Below are positions 1 to 5,800 of a DNA stretch of 5,800 nucleotides, piece by piece. The stretch is from a bacterium 42_11. Its GTDB lineage: Bacteria; Synergistota; GBS-1. The stretch's first letter is position 1; the number at the start of each line of letters is the position of its first letter. The position numbers and the translations under genes were made by a program. The notes below the pieces were generated by a model. It saw only the letters and a program-made list of their open reading frames with translations, did not search any database and had not been told where the DNA came from. The stretch covers positions 1-5,800 of the forward strand of contig LGFB01000093.1 in assembly GCA_001508835.1 (NCBI GenBank), read 5' to 3'.

Positions 1-151
1 TCGCCCTCCAGAAATCAACGGTTATATAATCGGGCTCTATTCCCCAAGAGAGCAGGACACCCGCTAAATATCGGGGATAAGGAGATATATAAGGTGGGAC
101 ACCAAAACATGCAGGTTCATCCACATATCCATCGAATAACAAAACCTTCAT
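1..151 (-). CDS. N-terminus of a probable B12-binding/radical SAM family protein (partial, runs off left edge)
   Basis: Only the first 50 codons are in the window; no stop is reached before the edge. The visible protein begins MKVLLFDGYVDEPACFGVPP and goes on with YISPYPRYLAGVLLSWGIEPDYITVDFWRA. From memory, a first beta strand followed by DGY.DEPA..GVPPYISPY.RYLAG is how a group of cobalamin-binding-domain radical SAM proteins, common in methanogens and other anaerobes, begins; the chemistry of these is mostly unknown. The catalytic CxxxCxxC motif would lie further left, outside the window, so the radical SAM part is inferred. I chose the ATG at 149-151 because the conserved strand starts there. 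An in-frame ATG at 161-163 would add four residues (MINN) and give a 4-base ATGA overlap with azlD. The ribosome site is weak: only GTGAT, about 12 bases before the chosen ATG. It lies 8 bases after azlD and is probably co-transcribed and translationally coupled. Confidence 0.6.
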   Translation of the reverse strand, partial: MKVLLFDGYVDEPACFGVPPYISPYPRYLAGVLLSWGIEPDYITVDFWRA

Positions 152-159
152 GTTATTAA

Positions 160-468
160 TCATATCACAGAAAGAAGCCAATGGACTAAAACACCAATCA
201 AAACGGAAATACCAAGGTTATTCCACCTAATGTAAGACAAAAATACGAAAAACAAAGCAATAAGGCTTGAGGCTAAACCCTTAACATTTAAAGGAAAGCT
301 CACAAGCGAGGTAACAAAAAGGGCCGACATCAAAGATGCCGAGGATTCTTTTAAAAACTCGTCAACATTGGAAAGCCTTTTAAGCATATCCTTGAAATAA
401 AAAGGCAGAAGCCTAGAAAGGTAGGTTAAAATAGCAACAAGCACAATTACTAAACAATTTTCAAACAT
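160..468 (-). CDS. azlD: AzlD-family branched-chain amino acid transporter small subunit
   Basis: This 102-residue, very hydrophobic protein has the length and layout of the AzlD/BrnE family: a first membrane helix at about 6-23 carrying the family's TYLSR..PF signature (residues 15-22), a polar link at 26-42, then helices at about 45-60, 65-80 and 84-101. AzlD proteins are the small partner of AzlC in a two-part exporter of branched-chain amino acids in the cytoplasmic membrane; resistance to 4-azaleucine in Bacillus gave the name. The ATG at 466-468 follows azlC by 9 bases and has a good ribosome site (AGGGGAT, about 4-9 bases upstream) lying over the azlC stop, so the two subunits are probably made together. 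Exact substrate range (Leu/Ile/Val, possibly Met) cannot be read from the sequence. Confidence 0.85.
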   Translation of the reverse strand: MFENCLVIVLVAILTYLSRLLPFYFKDMLKRLSNVDEFLKESSASLMSALFVTSLVSFPLNVKGLASSLIALFFVFLSYIRWNNLGISVLIGVLVHWLLSVI

Positions 469-472
469 TCAT

Positions 473-479
473 ATCCCCT
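473..479 (-). promoter_or_regulatory. Ribosome binding site for azlD
   Basis: AGGGGAT on the minus strand overlaps the azlC stop codon and ends 4 bases before the azlD ATG, with the GGGG core about 6 bases away. It is one of the clearer ribosome sites in the window and fixes the azlD start. Confidence 0.6.
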
Positions 480-1149
480 ACCTTCTATACTTCACGGTTA
501 AAAGAGGAATAACCAGACCTGCAGTTAAAATCCCTAAAAAGGTATAGCCTATATAATGAAACAATAAAGCAACCAATCCCCCACCAACTATGGAAAGCTT
601 TCTGCCATCCCTAAAAGCTGGCAACAGAAGAATAAAAAACAATACCGTAAGCGAAAAGGAAAGGGAATCAGAAAGAGAAAAACTGGACATTAGAAATTCC
701 CCACCAAAGATGCCTATGGAAGTTCCGAATAGCCAGGATAAATAAGCCCCAAGCTCGAGTCCCCACAAAAAGCTTTCGCTTTCCAAAATAGAAGAGGAGA
801 CGGCGAAAACTTCATCTGTCAACCCGAAGGCTGTTACAAAAGGCATCCTCACATCATAGCGATGAGAGATTATAGAACCGTAAATCAAATGTCTCAGATT
901 AAGCAAAACTGGGATAATTACAGCACTTATATGAGAAACCCCTATCAAGGAAATCATTGCAAACTGGCTTGCACCAGCATATACCAAAAGGGAAGATAAA
1001 AAAGTTTCAAATCTGCTGAGTCCCACGGACACCGCCGAAACTCCAAAGGCTACAGCCACAGGAATGTAACCTAATACTATAGGGACACTTAAAAGGAGTC
1101 CTTTTTTGAAACTATTTACTGAAAAGCCAGCATTGAACAAAGTGCCCAC
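478..1149 (-). CDS. azlC: AzlC-family branched-chain amino acid exporter large subunit
   Basis: The 223-residue product is a polytopic membrane protein of normal AzlC/BrnF length. Family landmarks are [10 protein letters not shown] (27-36), AGASQFA (58-64), LNLRHLIYG (83-91) and LTDEVFA (110-116), followed by several more hydrophobic helices to the C-terminus. With AzlD it should form an exporter of branched-chain amino acids in the cytoplasmic membrane. The start is uncertain. The GTG at 1147-1149 gives a 38-base overlap with the end of dppD and has GGAA 7 bases upstream. An in-frame TTG at 1138-1140, with GGAG 10 bases upstream, would remove three residues and leave a 29-base overlap. There is no ATG before the first helix, so the gene probably uses a non-ATG start inside dppD. 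That favours translational coupling to the ATPase gene. It occupies the place where dppF normally follows dppD. Confidence 0.87.
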   Translation of the reverse strand: MGTLFNAGFSVNSFKKGLLLSVPIVLGYIPVAVAFGVSAVSVGLSRFETFLSSLLVYAGASQFAMISLIGVSHISAVIIPVLLNLRHLIYGSIISHRYDVRMPFVTAFGLTDEVFAVSSSILESESFLWGLELGAYLSWLFGTSIGIFGGEFLMSSFSLSDSLSFSLTVLFFILLLPAFRDGRKLSIVGGGLVALLFHYIGYTFLGILTAGLVIPLLTVKYRR

Positions 1150-2077
1150 TCTCCACTTCCACTAAAGGGGGTTCCTTATCGCAAAGAGAAAAAGCTTTGT
1201 CACATCTATCCTTAAACCTACAGCCTTGCGGGAAGCTAAGAAGACTTGGAACAGATCCCGGTATAGAGTAAAGCCTTTTTTCTTCCTTGTCTAACCGGGG
1301 CATGGAATTCAAAAGACCAAAGGTGTAAGGATGAAGAGGCCTATCAAAAATGGAAAACACATCGCCAACCTCCACAATCTTTCCCCCATACATGACGCCA
1401 ACCCGATGAGAGATCTCAGCTATAATAGAAAGGTCATGGGTTATGAACAATATGGAAGCTTTATATTCTTCTTTTAACCTCTCCATAAGCTCAAGTATTT
1501 GAGCTTGAACGGTAACATCTAAAGCGGTGGTTGGCTCATCAGCGATAAGCAAGCGTGGGTTATTTATCAAGGCCATTGCAATCATGGCCCTTTGTCTCAT
1601 GCCCCCAGACATTTGATAGGGATACTCCTCTGCCCTTCTGCGTGGATTAGGAATTCCTACCTTTTCTATCATATAAACCGCCCTCTCCCAAGCTTCATCC
1701 CAGCTAACTTCAGGATAATGGACAACGATAGCCTCAGCTATTTGAAACCCTATAGAATAAACAGGATTCAGAACGACCATCGGTTCTTGAAAGATCATGG
1801 AAATCTTTCTGCCTCTTATATCCCTCATTTCTTCATAAGACTTTTCCAGTAAGTTTTCTCCCTCGAAGATGATCTTACCGCCCACTATTTTACCCGGAGA
1901 TGGAACGAGCCTCATTATAGAAAGAGCTGTCACGCTCTTTCCACACCCAGACTCTCCGACAAGGCCAAAAATCTCTCCCTCATTAATAAAAAACGAAACG
2001 TCATCTACGGCTTTTCCCACGCCCTCTTCAAGAAAAAAATAGGTCTTAAGATTCAAAACCTCAAGCAACTTCTTCAT
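1112..2077 (-). CDS. dppD: Peptide ABC transporter ATP-binding protein, DppD/OppD type
   Basis: The 321-residue protein is the cytoplasmic ATPase of a peptide importer. It carries Walker A GESGCGKS (41-48), Q-loop glutamine 97 in MIFQEP, ABC signature SGGMRQ (157-162), Walker B LLIADE (176-181), D-loop ALD and switch histidine 214 in FITHD, so it should be an active ATPase. The C-terminal oligopeptide/dipeptide extension is present: [11 protein letters not shown] at about 246-256, then cysteines 286, 292, 299 and 316. In this family these cysteines are conserved, and a structure of the mycobacterial DppABCD complex places a 4Fe-4S cluster there. The ATG at 2075-2077 shares one base with the dppC stop (TAATG), typical of reinitiation; AGGAGG lies 14 bases upstream, inside dppC. 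DppD usually pairs with a second ATPase, DppF, which is not next in this operon. The Q-loop reads MVVLNP where MTSLNP is usual, a mild change. The choice between DppD and OppD naming is arbitrary here. Confidence 0.93.
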   Translation of the reverse strand: MKKLLEVLNLKTYFFLEEGVGKAVDDVSFFINEGEIFGLVGESGCGKSVTALSIMRLVPSPGKIVGGKIIFEGENLLEKSYEEMRDIRGRKISMIFQEPMVVLNPVYSIGFQIAEAIVVHYPEVSWDEAWERAVYMIEKVGIPNPRRRAEEYPYQMSGGMRQRAMIAMALINNPRLLIADEPTTALDVTVQAQILELMERLKEEYKASILFITHDLSIIAEISHRVGVMYGGKIVEVGDVFSIFDRPLHPYTFGLLNSMPRLDKEEKRLYSIPGSVPSLLSFPQGCRFKDRCDKAFSLCDKEPPLVEVESGHFVQCWLFSK

Positions 2078-2970
2078 TACCTAACTCTAATCCTCCTCAG
2101 CTTGGGATCGAGAATATCCCTTATAGCATCACCGAGCAAATTCCACCCCAGAACAAAAAGGGCTATCGTCCCCCCAGGATAGACGAAAGTATACCAATAC
2201 CTAAGGGCTTCACCAGGTGCACCCACAATCCAATTTCGGGCATATGAAATCATTTGCCCCCAATCAGCATACCCGTCAGGAGCCCCAACCCCAAGAAAGC
2301 TTAAAGCTGATGCCGTAACCACCATAGAACCCATACTCATAGAAGCTTGAATTATCACAGGATAAATCGTATTTGGCAAAATGTGCTTAAATATGATCTT
2401 AAAAGAACTAACCCCTATTGCCTTTGCAGCCAAAACATACAGCTCTTCTTTTGCGGAAAGAAAGCTCCCCCTTATCAAGCGAGCATACCCCATCCACCCG
2501 AAGGCAATAAGGGCTATCATGACCTTATCCAACCCTTTGCCAAGTATTGTTGTAAGAACCATTGCGGCAACTAAGAAAGGAAATGCCATAAAGATGTCAG
2601 TTATCCTCATTATGATTTCGTCTATCCATCCGCCAAAGTAGCCAGAAATGGCACCAACAACCACCCCTATCAGCGCAGAGAAAATCACGGTCATGAAACC
2701 GACCTTAAAAGCCGTCCTTGCTCCCCAAACTATCCCATAGAAAATATCATACTGCCCTTCAGTTGTACCAAAGGGATGATCTGGAGATGGAGGAGAAGGT
2801 TCCACAGCCCATCCCCCTTTAGGAAGAAGATAAGGCTCATCTGGATACTCAGGAGGGGCAATAACAGGAGCAAAGATAGCCACCAAGGCAAAAAATAGGA
2901 CTATAACTAAACCTAAACATGAAGAGGGATTTTTAAGAAGTCTTTTAAGAACCCATAAAACTTCATTCAT
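2077..2970 (-). CDS. dppC: Peptide ABC transporter permease, DppC/OppC type
   Basis: The 297-residue membrane protein is of ordinary DppC length. It has the family's N-terminal cytoplasmic segment and first helix (about 17-39, [20 protein letters not shown]), an extracytoplasmic loop ending in [13 protein letters not shown] (65-77), and a binding-protein-dependent permease domain with helices at about 86-110, 124-145, 147-167, 206-228 and 264-284. The EAA coupling loop, which contacts the ATPase, is [10 protein letters not shown]...HILPN (181-200). The C-terminus ILDPKLRR is typical. It forms the channel with DppB. The ATG at 2968-2970 overlaps the dppB stop as ATGA, four bases, and GGGTGA about 8 bases upstream is a modest ribosome site. 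Its stop overlaps dppD by one base. Arginine codons near the end are all AGG or AGA. Confidence 0.93.
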   Translation of the reverse strand: MNEVLWVLKRLLKNPSSCLGLVIVLFFALVAIFAPVIAPPEYPDEPYLLPKGGWAVEPSPPSPDHPFGTTEGQYDIFYGIVWGARTAFKVGFMTVIFSALIGVVVGAISGYFGGWIDEIIMRITDIFMAFPFLVAAMVLTTILGKGLDKVMIALIAFGWMGYARLIRGSFLSAKEELYVLAAKAIGVSSFKIIFKHILPNTIYPVIIQASMSMGSMVVTASALSFLGVGAPDGYADWGQMISYARNWIVGAPGEALRYWYTFVYPGGTIALFVLGWNLLGDAIRDILDPKLRRIRVR

Positions 2971-4007
2971 TCGAGTCTCACCCGTGGGTCTACAACAGCA
3001 TAAAGCACATCAATGACAAGGTTCCCCAATACTAAAAGGAAAGCGTAAAATATCGTTATGCCCAAGATGAGTGGATAATCAAGCTGCTGAGCTGCGGTAG
3101 CCGCAAGTCGACCTATTCCAGGATAATCAAAGATGGTTTCCGTTATCACAACTCCGCCAAGCAAACCTAAAACCATCATTCCCGCCACGGTAAGAACAGG
3201 TATTAAAGCGTTTTTCTTGGCGTGTCTGTGAATCACAAGTTTCTCAGGAACTCCCTTTGCCCGCGCCATGACGATATATTCCTTGTGAAGAACTTCAAGC
3301 ATGCTTGACCGAGTTATCCTCAGAATAAAAGCCCACCACAAATAAGAAAGGGTTATTATCGGTCCAACAAGATGCCTCAAAGCATCTAATGCTACATCGA
3401 ATCTACCATTTAAGATTCCATCCACCACATATAGCCCTGTATAAAGTTTAAAATCGGGGGAACTAACAATGTTCTGAGCCCATAAAGAAAGCCTGCCCGG
3501 AGGAAACAAACCTAAAACACCATAAAGAAGGAACAAAACCAATATCCCAAAAACGAAGGATGGTAAAGACCAACCTATCACAGCAAAAATTCTTATCGCC
3601 TGATCTAAAGGTTTGTCTCGATTAACAGCCGAAATTATTCCCAGCCATATACCTCCCCAAACAACAGGGAAAACAGCAAACAAAGCGAGCTCTAAAGTTG
3701 CAGGAAACCTGCTTAATATGGCATCCCTCACCGGCTGATGAGCCACCTCTGACCAGCCAAGGTCGAAGCGCAAAACCCTCTTGAGCCAATCAAAATATTG
3801 AACCAACAAGGGTTTATTTAGACCATATTTATCTACCAGCTTTTCCAAATCATCAGCGGATAAACTTTTAAGCTCAGCAGGGCTCTTTATGTAAGCGGAA
3901 AGCCTCTGAACGGGATCAAGAAACTGCATCATGAAGAAAACTAAAAATGTAACGCCTAACAGGATAACGGGCAATATCAAAAGCCTGCGTAATATATAAG
4001 CTGTCAT
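2967..4007 (-). CDS. dppB: Peptide ABC transporter permease, DppB/OppB type
   Basis: The 346-residue protein begins MTAYILRRLLILPVILLGVT, the typical DppB start in which a short basic segment leads into the first helix (about 9-30). Next come an extracytoplasmic loop with KYGLNKPLLVQYFDWL (60-75) and LRFDLGWS (79-86), helices at about 103-127, 136-166, 213-232, 268-288 and 313-338, and the EAA loop ARAKGVPEKL...KNALIP (248-270) that docks on the ATPase. The conserved ETIFDYPGIGRLA (290-302) is present, as is the C-terminal VVDPRVRL. Length is close to E. coli DppB, slightly longer in the loop at about 168-212. The ATG at 4005-4007 lies 6 bases after the binding-protein stop, and GAGGA about 10 bases upstream, within the end of that gene, is a good ribosome site. 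Confidence 0.94.
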   Translation of the reverse strand: MTAYILRRLLILPVILLGVTFLVFFMMQFLDPVQRLSAYIKSPAELKSLSADDLEKLVDKYGLNKPLLVQYFDWLKRVLRFDLGWSEVAHQPVRDAILSRFPATLELALFAVFPVVWGGIWLGIISAVNRDKPLDQAIRIFAVIGWSLPSFVFGILVLFLLYGVLGLFPPGRLSLWAQNIVSSPDFKLYTGLYVVDGILNGRFDVALDALRHLVGPIITLSYLWWAFILRITRSSMLEVLHKEYIVMARAKGVPEKLVIHRHAKKNALIPVLTVAGMMVLGLLGGVVITETIFDYPGIGRLAATAAQQLDYPLILGITIFYAFLLVLGNLVIDVLYAVVDPRVRLE

Positions 4008-4013
4008 ACCAAA

Positions 4014-5800
4014 CTATTCCTCAGATTTGTATAAGCTGTAGAAATCCCCACCGGGTCTCATGGGATTATAATACCAACCCTTTATCCAGCTCCTCGAAAC
4101 GTGTACCCCCATAGCCTGGTAAAGCAATATATGTGGAGCAAACTCGTATTCCTTCCTTTGAAGCTCAAAATAAATTTTCTCCCTCTCCTTAGGATCATTA
4201 GTCATCATGGCCTTCTCTATCAACTCATCAAACTCCGCCTTGGCAAGCTCAACAGCCTTCCTACCTTGATATGCCATAAAGGTTCCCCTACTACTCAAGA
4301 AAGGCTGGACAAAGTTATGGGGATCAGGATAGTCAGCAAGCCATCCCATTATGAAAAGAGGAAGATTTCCCTTGGTCAGGTCGGATAAATAGGTTGACCA
4401 TTGAACGCCTCTTACCTCTATCTTAAACTTTGGATTTAACTTACGTGCATTTCTTGCAAGCATTTCAGCGGCAATTTTCCTCTCCTCGTTACCAGAATTA
4501 TACAGTATCGTAAACTTAAATCCCTTCTCCCATACCTTTCCATTCCACGCTTTCCTAAATTCCTCTTCCGCTCTCTTCATATCGAAAGAGTATTTGGGGC
4601 CATCAGGGTTATAGCCTAAGAGCCCTTTCGGAATTATCCCAGTAGGCTGGACAGCCTCTCCTCTCCAAACCTCTTTTATATAAGTATCCCAATCAAAGAG
4701 ATAGCAAAAACCCTTACGAACGTGTATATCGCTAAAAAAGTCCGATGGTATGCCGTTTCCATCAAGCTTTCCACTGCCTATGTAAGGATTACCTTCGAGC
4801 CTTATATTAAAGTTGAAAAGAACGGTCTCTATAGCTAAAGTGGGCAATCCACGAATAATCCTTACTCCCTCCATCTTCTCAATCTGAGGAAGGTAATGCC
4901 TTGGCACATAAACCGCATCTGCATCCCCTCTCTCCAGAAGCATTCTCCTTGTAGCCCACTCATCCACTTTCTTTATTAAAACATACTTTATCTTTGCAGG
5001 CTCCCTCCAATAGTTCTCGTTCCTTTCGAGCTTAACATATTCTCCTTTCCTCCATTCCACAAGCTTAAAGGGCCCAGTTCCATTCATCTTTTCATAAAGA
5101 GGATCCTTCTCCTTCTGAGGGTCGTGATACTTCCACCACTCATCTGGAGTTCCCGGCCAATCTCCCTGCTCAATGCACCATTTTTTACTCAATATGGCTG
5201 ACCAGCCAGCCCCCTGAGCAAGCACATTTAAAAAGGGAGGATACGGCTTAGCAAGATGAAAGATAACCTTATCACCTTGGACCTCTACAGCTTTATCTAT
5301 CATCTCGTATATTTCCTGCATGACAGACTCGTATTCAGGTTTTAGTTTTCCATCTTCGGTAAAAAGCTCATCCCAATCAGAAACATTAGCTTTATCCCTG
5401 ACTAAATCTTCCAAGCTCTCATAACCCAACAAAGGATCGAGTATCATCCAGCTTGGGCCACCAGTTCTGTCGAGAATCATGCACCTTTTAAAAGAATAAG
5501 CTACATCCTCCGGAGTAAGTTCATATCCGTTATGAAATTTAACCCCCTTTCTTATGGGGAATATGTAAGTCTTACCATCATCCCTTATCAATCCGTTCTC
5601 CGCGCTAGGAACTTCTGTAGCTAAAAGAGGAACAAAATCGGTAACGCTCTCCCCTTTATACCCTATAAGGTTTTCATAAACGTTGTATATTATCTCCCCA
5701 CTTGCCGTATCGTAGGAAAAATGAGGGTCAAGGGTATCCACATCACCTATGGTAGCAATAACTATGGTATCGGGGTTTTTAACCTCAGCAGAAACGAAAG
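4014..5800 (-). CDS. Peptide ABC transporter substrate-binding protein, DppA/OppA type (N-terminus cut by right edge)
   Basis: This is a family 5 extracellular solute-binding protein. At least 594 residues are visible and the reading frame is open to the edge. A GTG at 5739-5741 is not the start: 19 more in-frame residues precede it, FVSAEVKNPDTIVIATIGDV overlapping it. FVSA looks like the end of a signal peptide, with the mature protein starting near EVKNPDT; the signal helix itself is off the window. Numbering from that GTG, landmarks are TLDPHFSYD (3-11), the family signature DGKTYIFPIRKGVKFHNG (55-72) with EDVAYSFKR (78-86), MNGTGPFKL (219-227) and MGWLADYPDPHNF (465-477). Asp470 matches the acidic residue that in E. 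coli OppA (Asp419) and DppA (Asp408) contacts the peptide amino group. That supports a peptide ligand but does not prove it, since sugar-binding relatives can keep a similar motif. It should act outside the membrane, delivering ligand to the DppB/DppC channel encoded just downstream. Confidence 0.92.
   Translation of the reverse strand, partial: FVSAEVKNPDTIVIATIGDVDTLDPHFSYDTASGEIIYNVYENLIGYKGESVTDFVPLLATEVPSAENGLIRDDGKTYIFPIRKGVKFHNGYELTPEDVAYSFKRCMILDRTGGPSWMILDPLLGYESLEDLVRDKANVSDWDELFTEDGKLKPEYESVMQEIYEMIDKAVEVQGDKVIFHLAKPYPPFLNVLAQGAGWSAILSKKWCIEQGDWPGTPDEWWKYHDPQKEKDPLYEKMNGTGPFKLVEWRKGEYVKLERNENYWREPAKIKYVLIKKVDEWATRRMLLERGDADAVYVPRHYLPQIEKMEGVRIIRGLPTLAIETVLFNFNIRLEGNPYIGSGKLDGNGIPSDFFSDIHVRKGFCYLFDWDTYIKEVWRGEAVQPTGIIPKGLLGYNPDGPKYSFDMKRAEEEFRKAWNGKVWEKGFKFTILYNSGNEERKIAAEMLARNARKLNPKFKIEVRGVQWSTYLSDLTKGNLPLFIMGWLADYPDPHNFVQPFLSSRGTFMAYQGRKAVELAKAEFDELIEKAMMTNDPKEREKIYFELQRKEYEFAPHILLYQAMGVHVSRSWIKGWYYNPMRPGGDFYSLYKSEE
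4019..4022 (-). promoter_or_regulatory. Ribosome binding site for dppB
   Basis: GAGG on the minus strand, extended to GAGGA, lies about 10 bases before the dppB ATG and within the last codons of the binding-protein gene. It supports the chosen dppB start and close translational linkage to the upstream gene. Confidence 0.6.

Noticed and set aside
1091..1107. Short inverted repeat AAAAGG-AGT-CCTTTT just past the dppD stop, considered as a terminator or attenuator
   Set aside because: The stem is only 6 pairs, mostly A-T, with no T-run after it on the transcribed minus strand. It encodes KKGLL of AzlC, which explains the bases.
1095..1108. A6G run near the azlC start, considered as a -1 frameshift slippery site
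   Set aside because: In the azlC frame it reads AAA AAA GGA, not the X XXY YYZ register needed, and no product fused across frames makes sense.
1592..1852. Plus-strand open frame of 86 codons opposite dppD
   Set aside because: It lies wholly over the most conserved part of the ATPase, between the signature and Walker A coding regions. Its translation shows no domain, and it is explained as a shadow of the real gene.
1914..1936. TATAAT on the minus strand with GTGACA upstream inside dppD, considered as an internal promoter
   Set aside because: The spacer is about 8 bases, far too short for a -35/-10 pair, and the bases encode the conserved region right after Walker A.
2347..2641. Two overlapping plus-strand open frames opposite dppC
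   Set aside because: They are in different frames over the same conserved permease region, have low-complexity translations and no ribosome site, so they are shadows.
4101..4388. Plus-strand open frame of 95 codons opposite the binding-protein gene
   Set aside because: It overlaps a conserved C-terminal region that includes the ADYPDP motif, and its translation resembles no protein I know; treated as a shadow.

Overview
The window is one stretch of a tightly packed, single-direction operon, all on the minus strand, so transcription runs from the right edge to the left edge. The genes, in transcription order, are: a dipeptide/oligopeptide-type solute-binding lipoprotein or secreted protein (N-terminus cut by the right edge, 4014-5800); two inner-membrane permeases of the DppB (2967-4007) and DppC (2077-2970) type; one DppD-type ATPase (1112-2077); the two-part branched-chain amino acid exporter AzlC (478-1149) and AzlD (160-468); and the first 50 codons of a cobalamin-binding/radical-SAM-like protein that runs off the left edge (1-151). 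No gap between genes exceeds 9 bases and three junctions overlap. I see no terminator or convincing promoter between them, so the promoter must lie beyond the right edge and the end of the operon beyond the left edge.

The first four genes should make an ABC importer for peptides. The binding protein captures a peptide outside the membrane, DppB/DppC form the channel, and DppD supplies ATP hydrolysis. The usual second ATPase gene, dppF, is absent. The position where it would normally stand is taken by azlC, which begins inside the end of dppD. AzlC/AzlD relatives (AzlCD of Bacillus, BrnFE of Corynebacterium) export branched-chain amino acids, so the operon seems to pair peptide uptake with release of surplus leucine/isoleucine/valine. 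This is an inference, but it makes physiological sense for a peptide-fermenting organism.

The organism cannot be named from this window. Sampled codons use many AGG/AGA arginine and ATA isoleucine codons, the DNA is moderately AT-rich, and the proteins look rich in Lys/Glu. The mix of a peptide importer, AzlCD and a radical-SAM/B12 N-terminus of a type I associate with anaerobes and methanogens would suit a thermophilic, amino-acid-fermenting anaerobe (for example Synergistota, Thermotogota or Atribacterota-like bacteria, with Thermococcales-like archaea not excluded). This is a weak hint only. No RNA genes, CRISPR, mobile elements or notable repeats were found.
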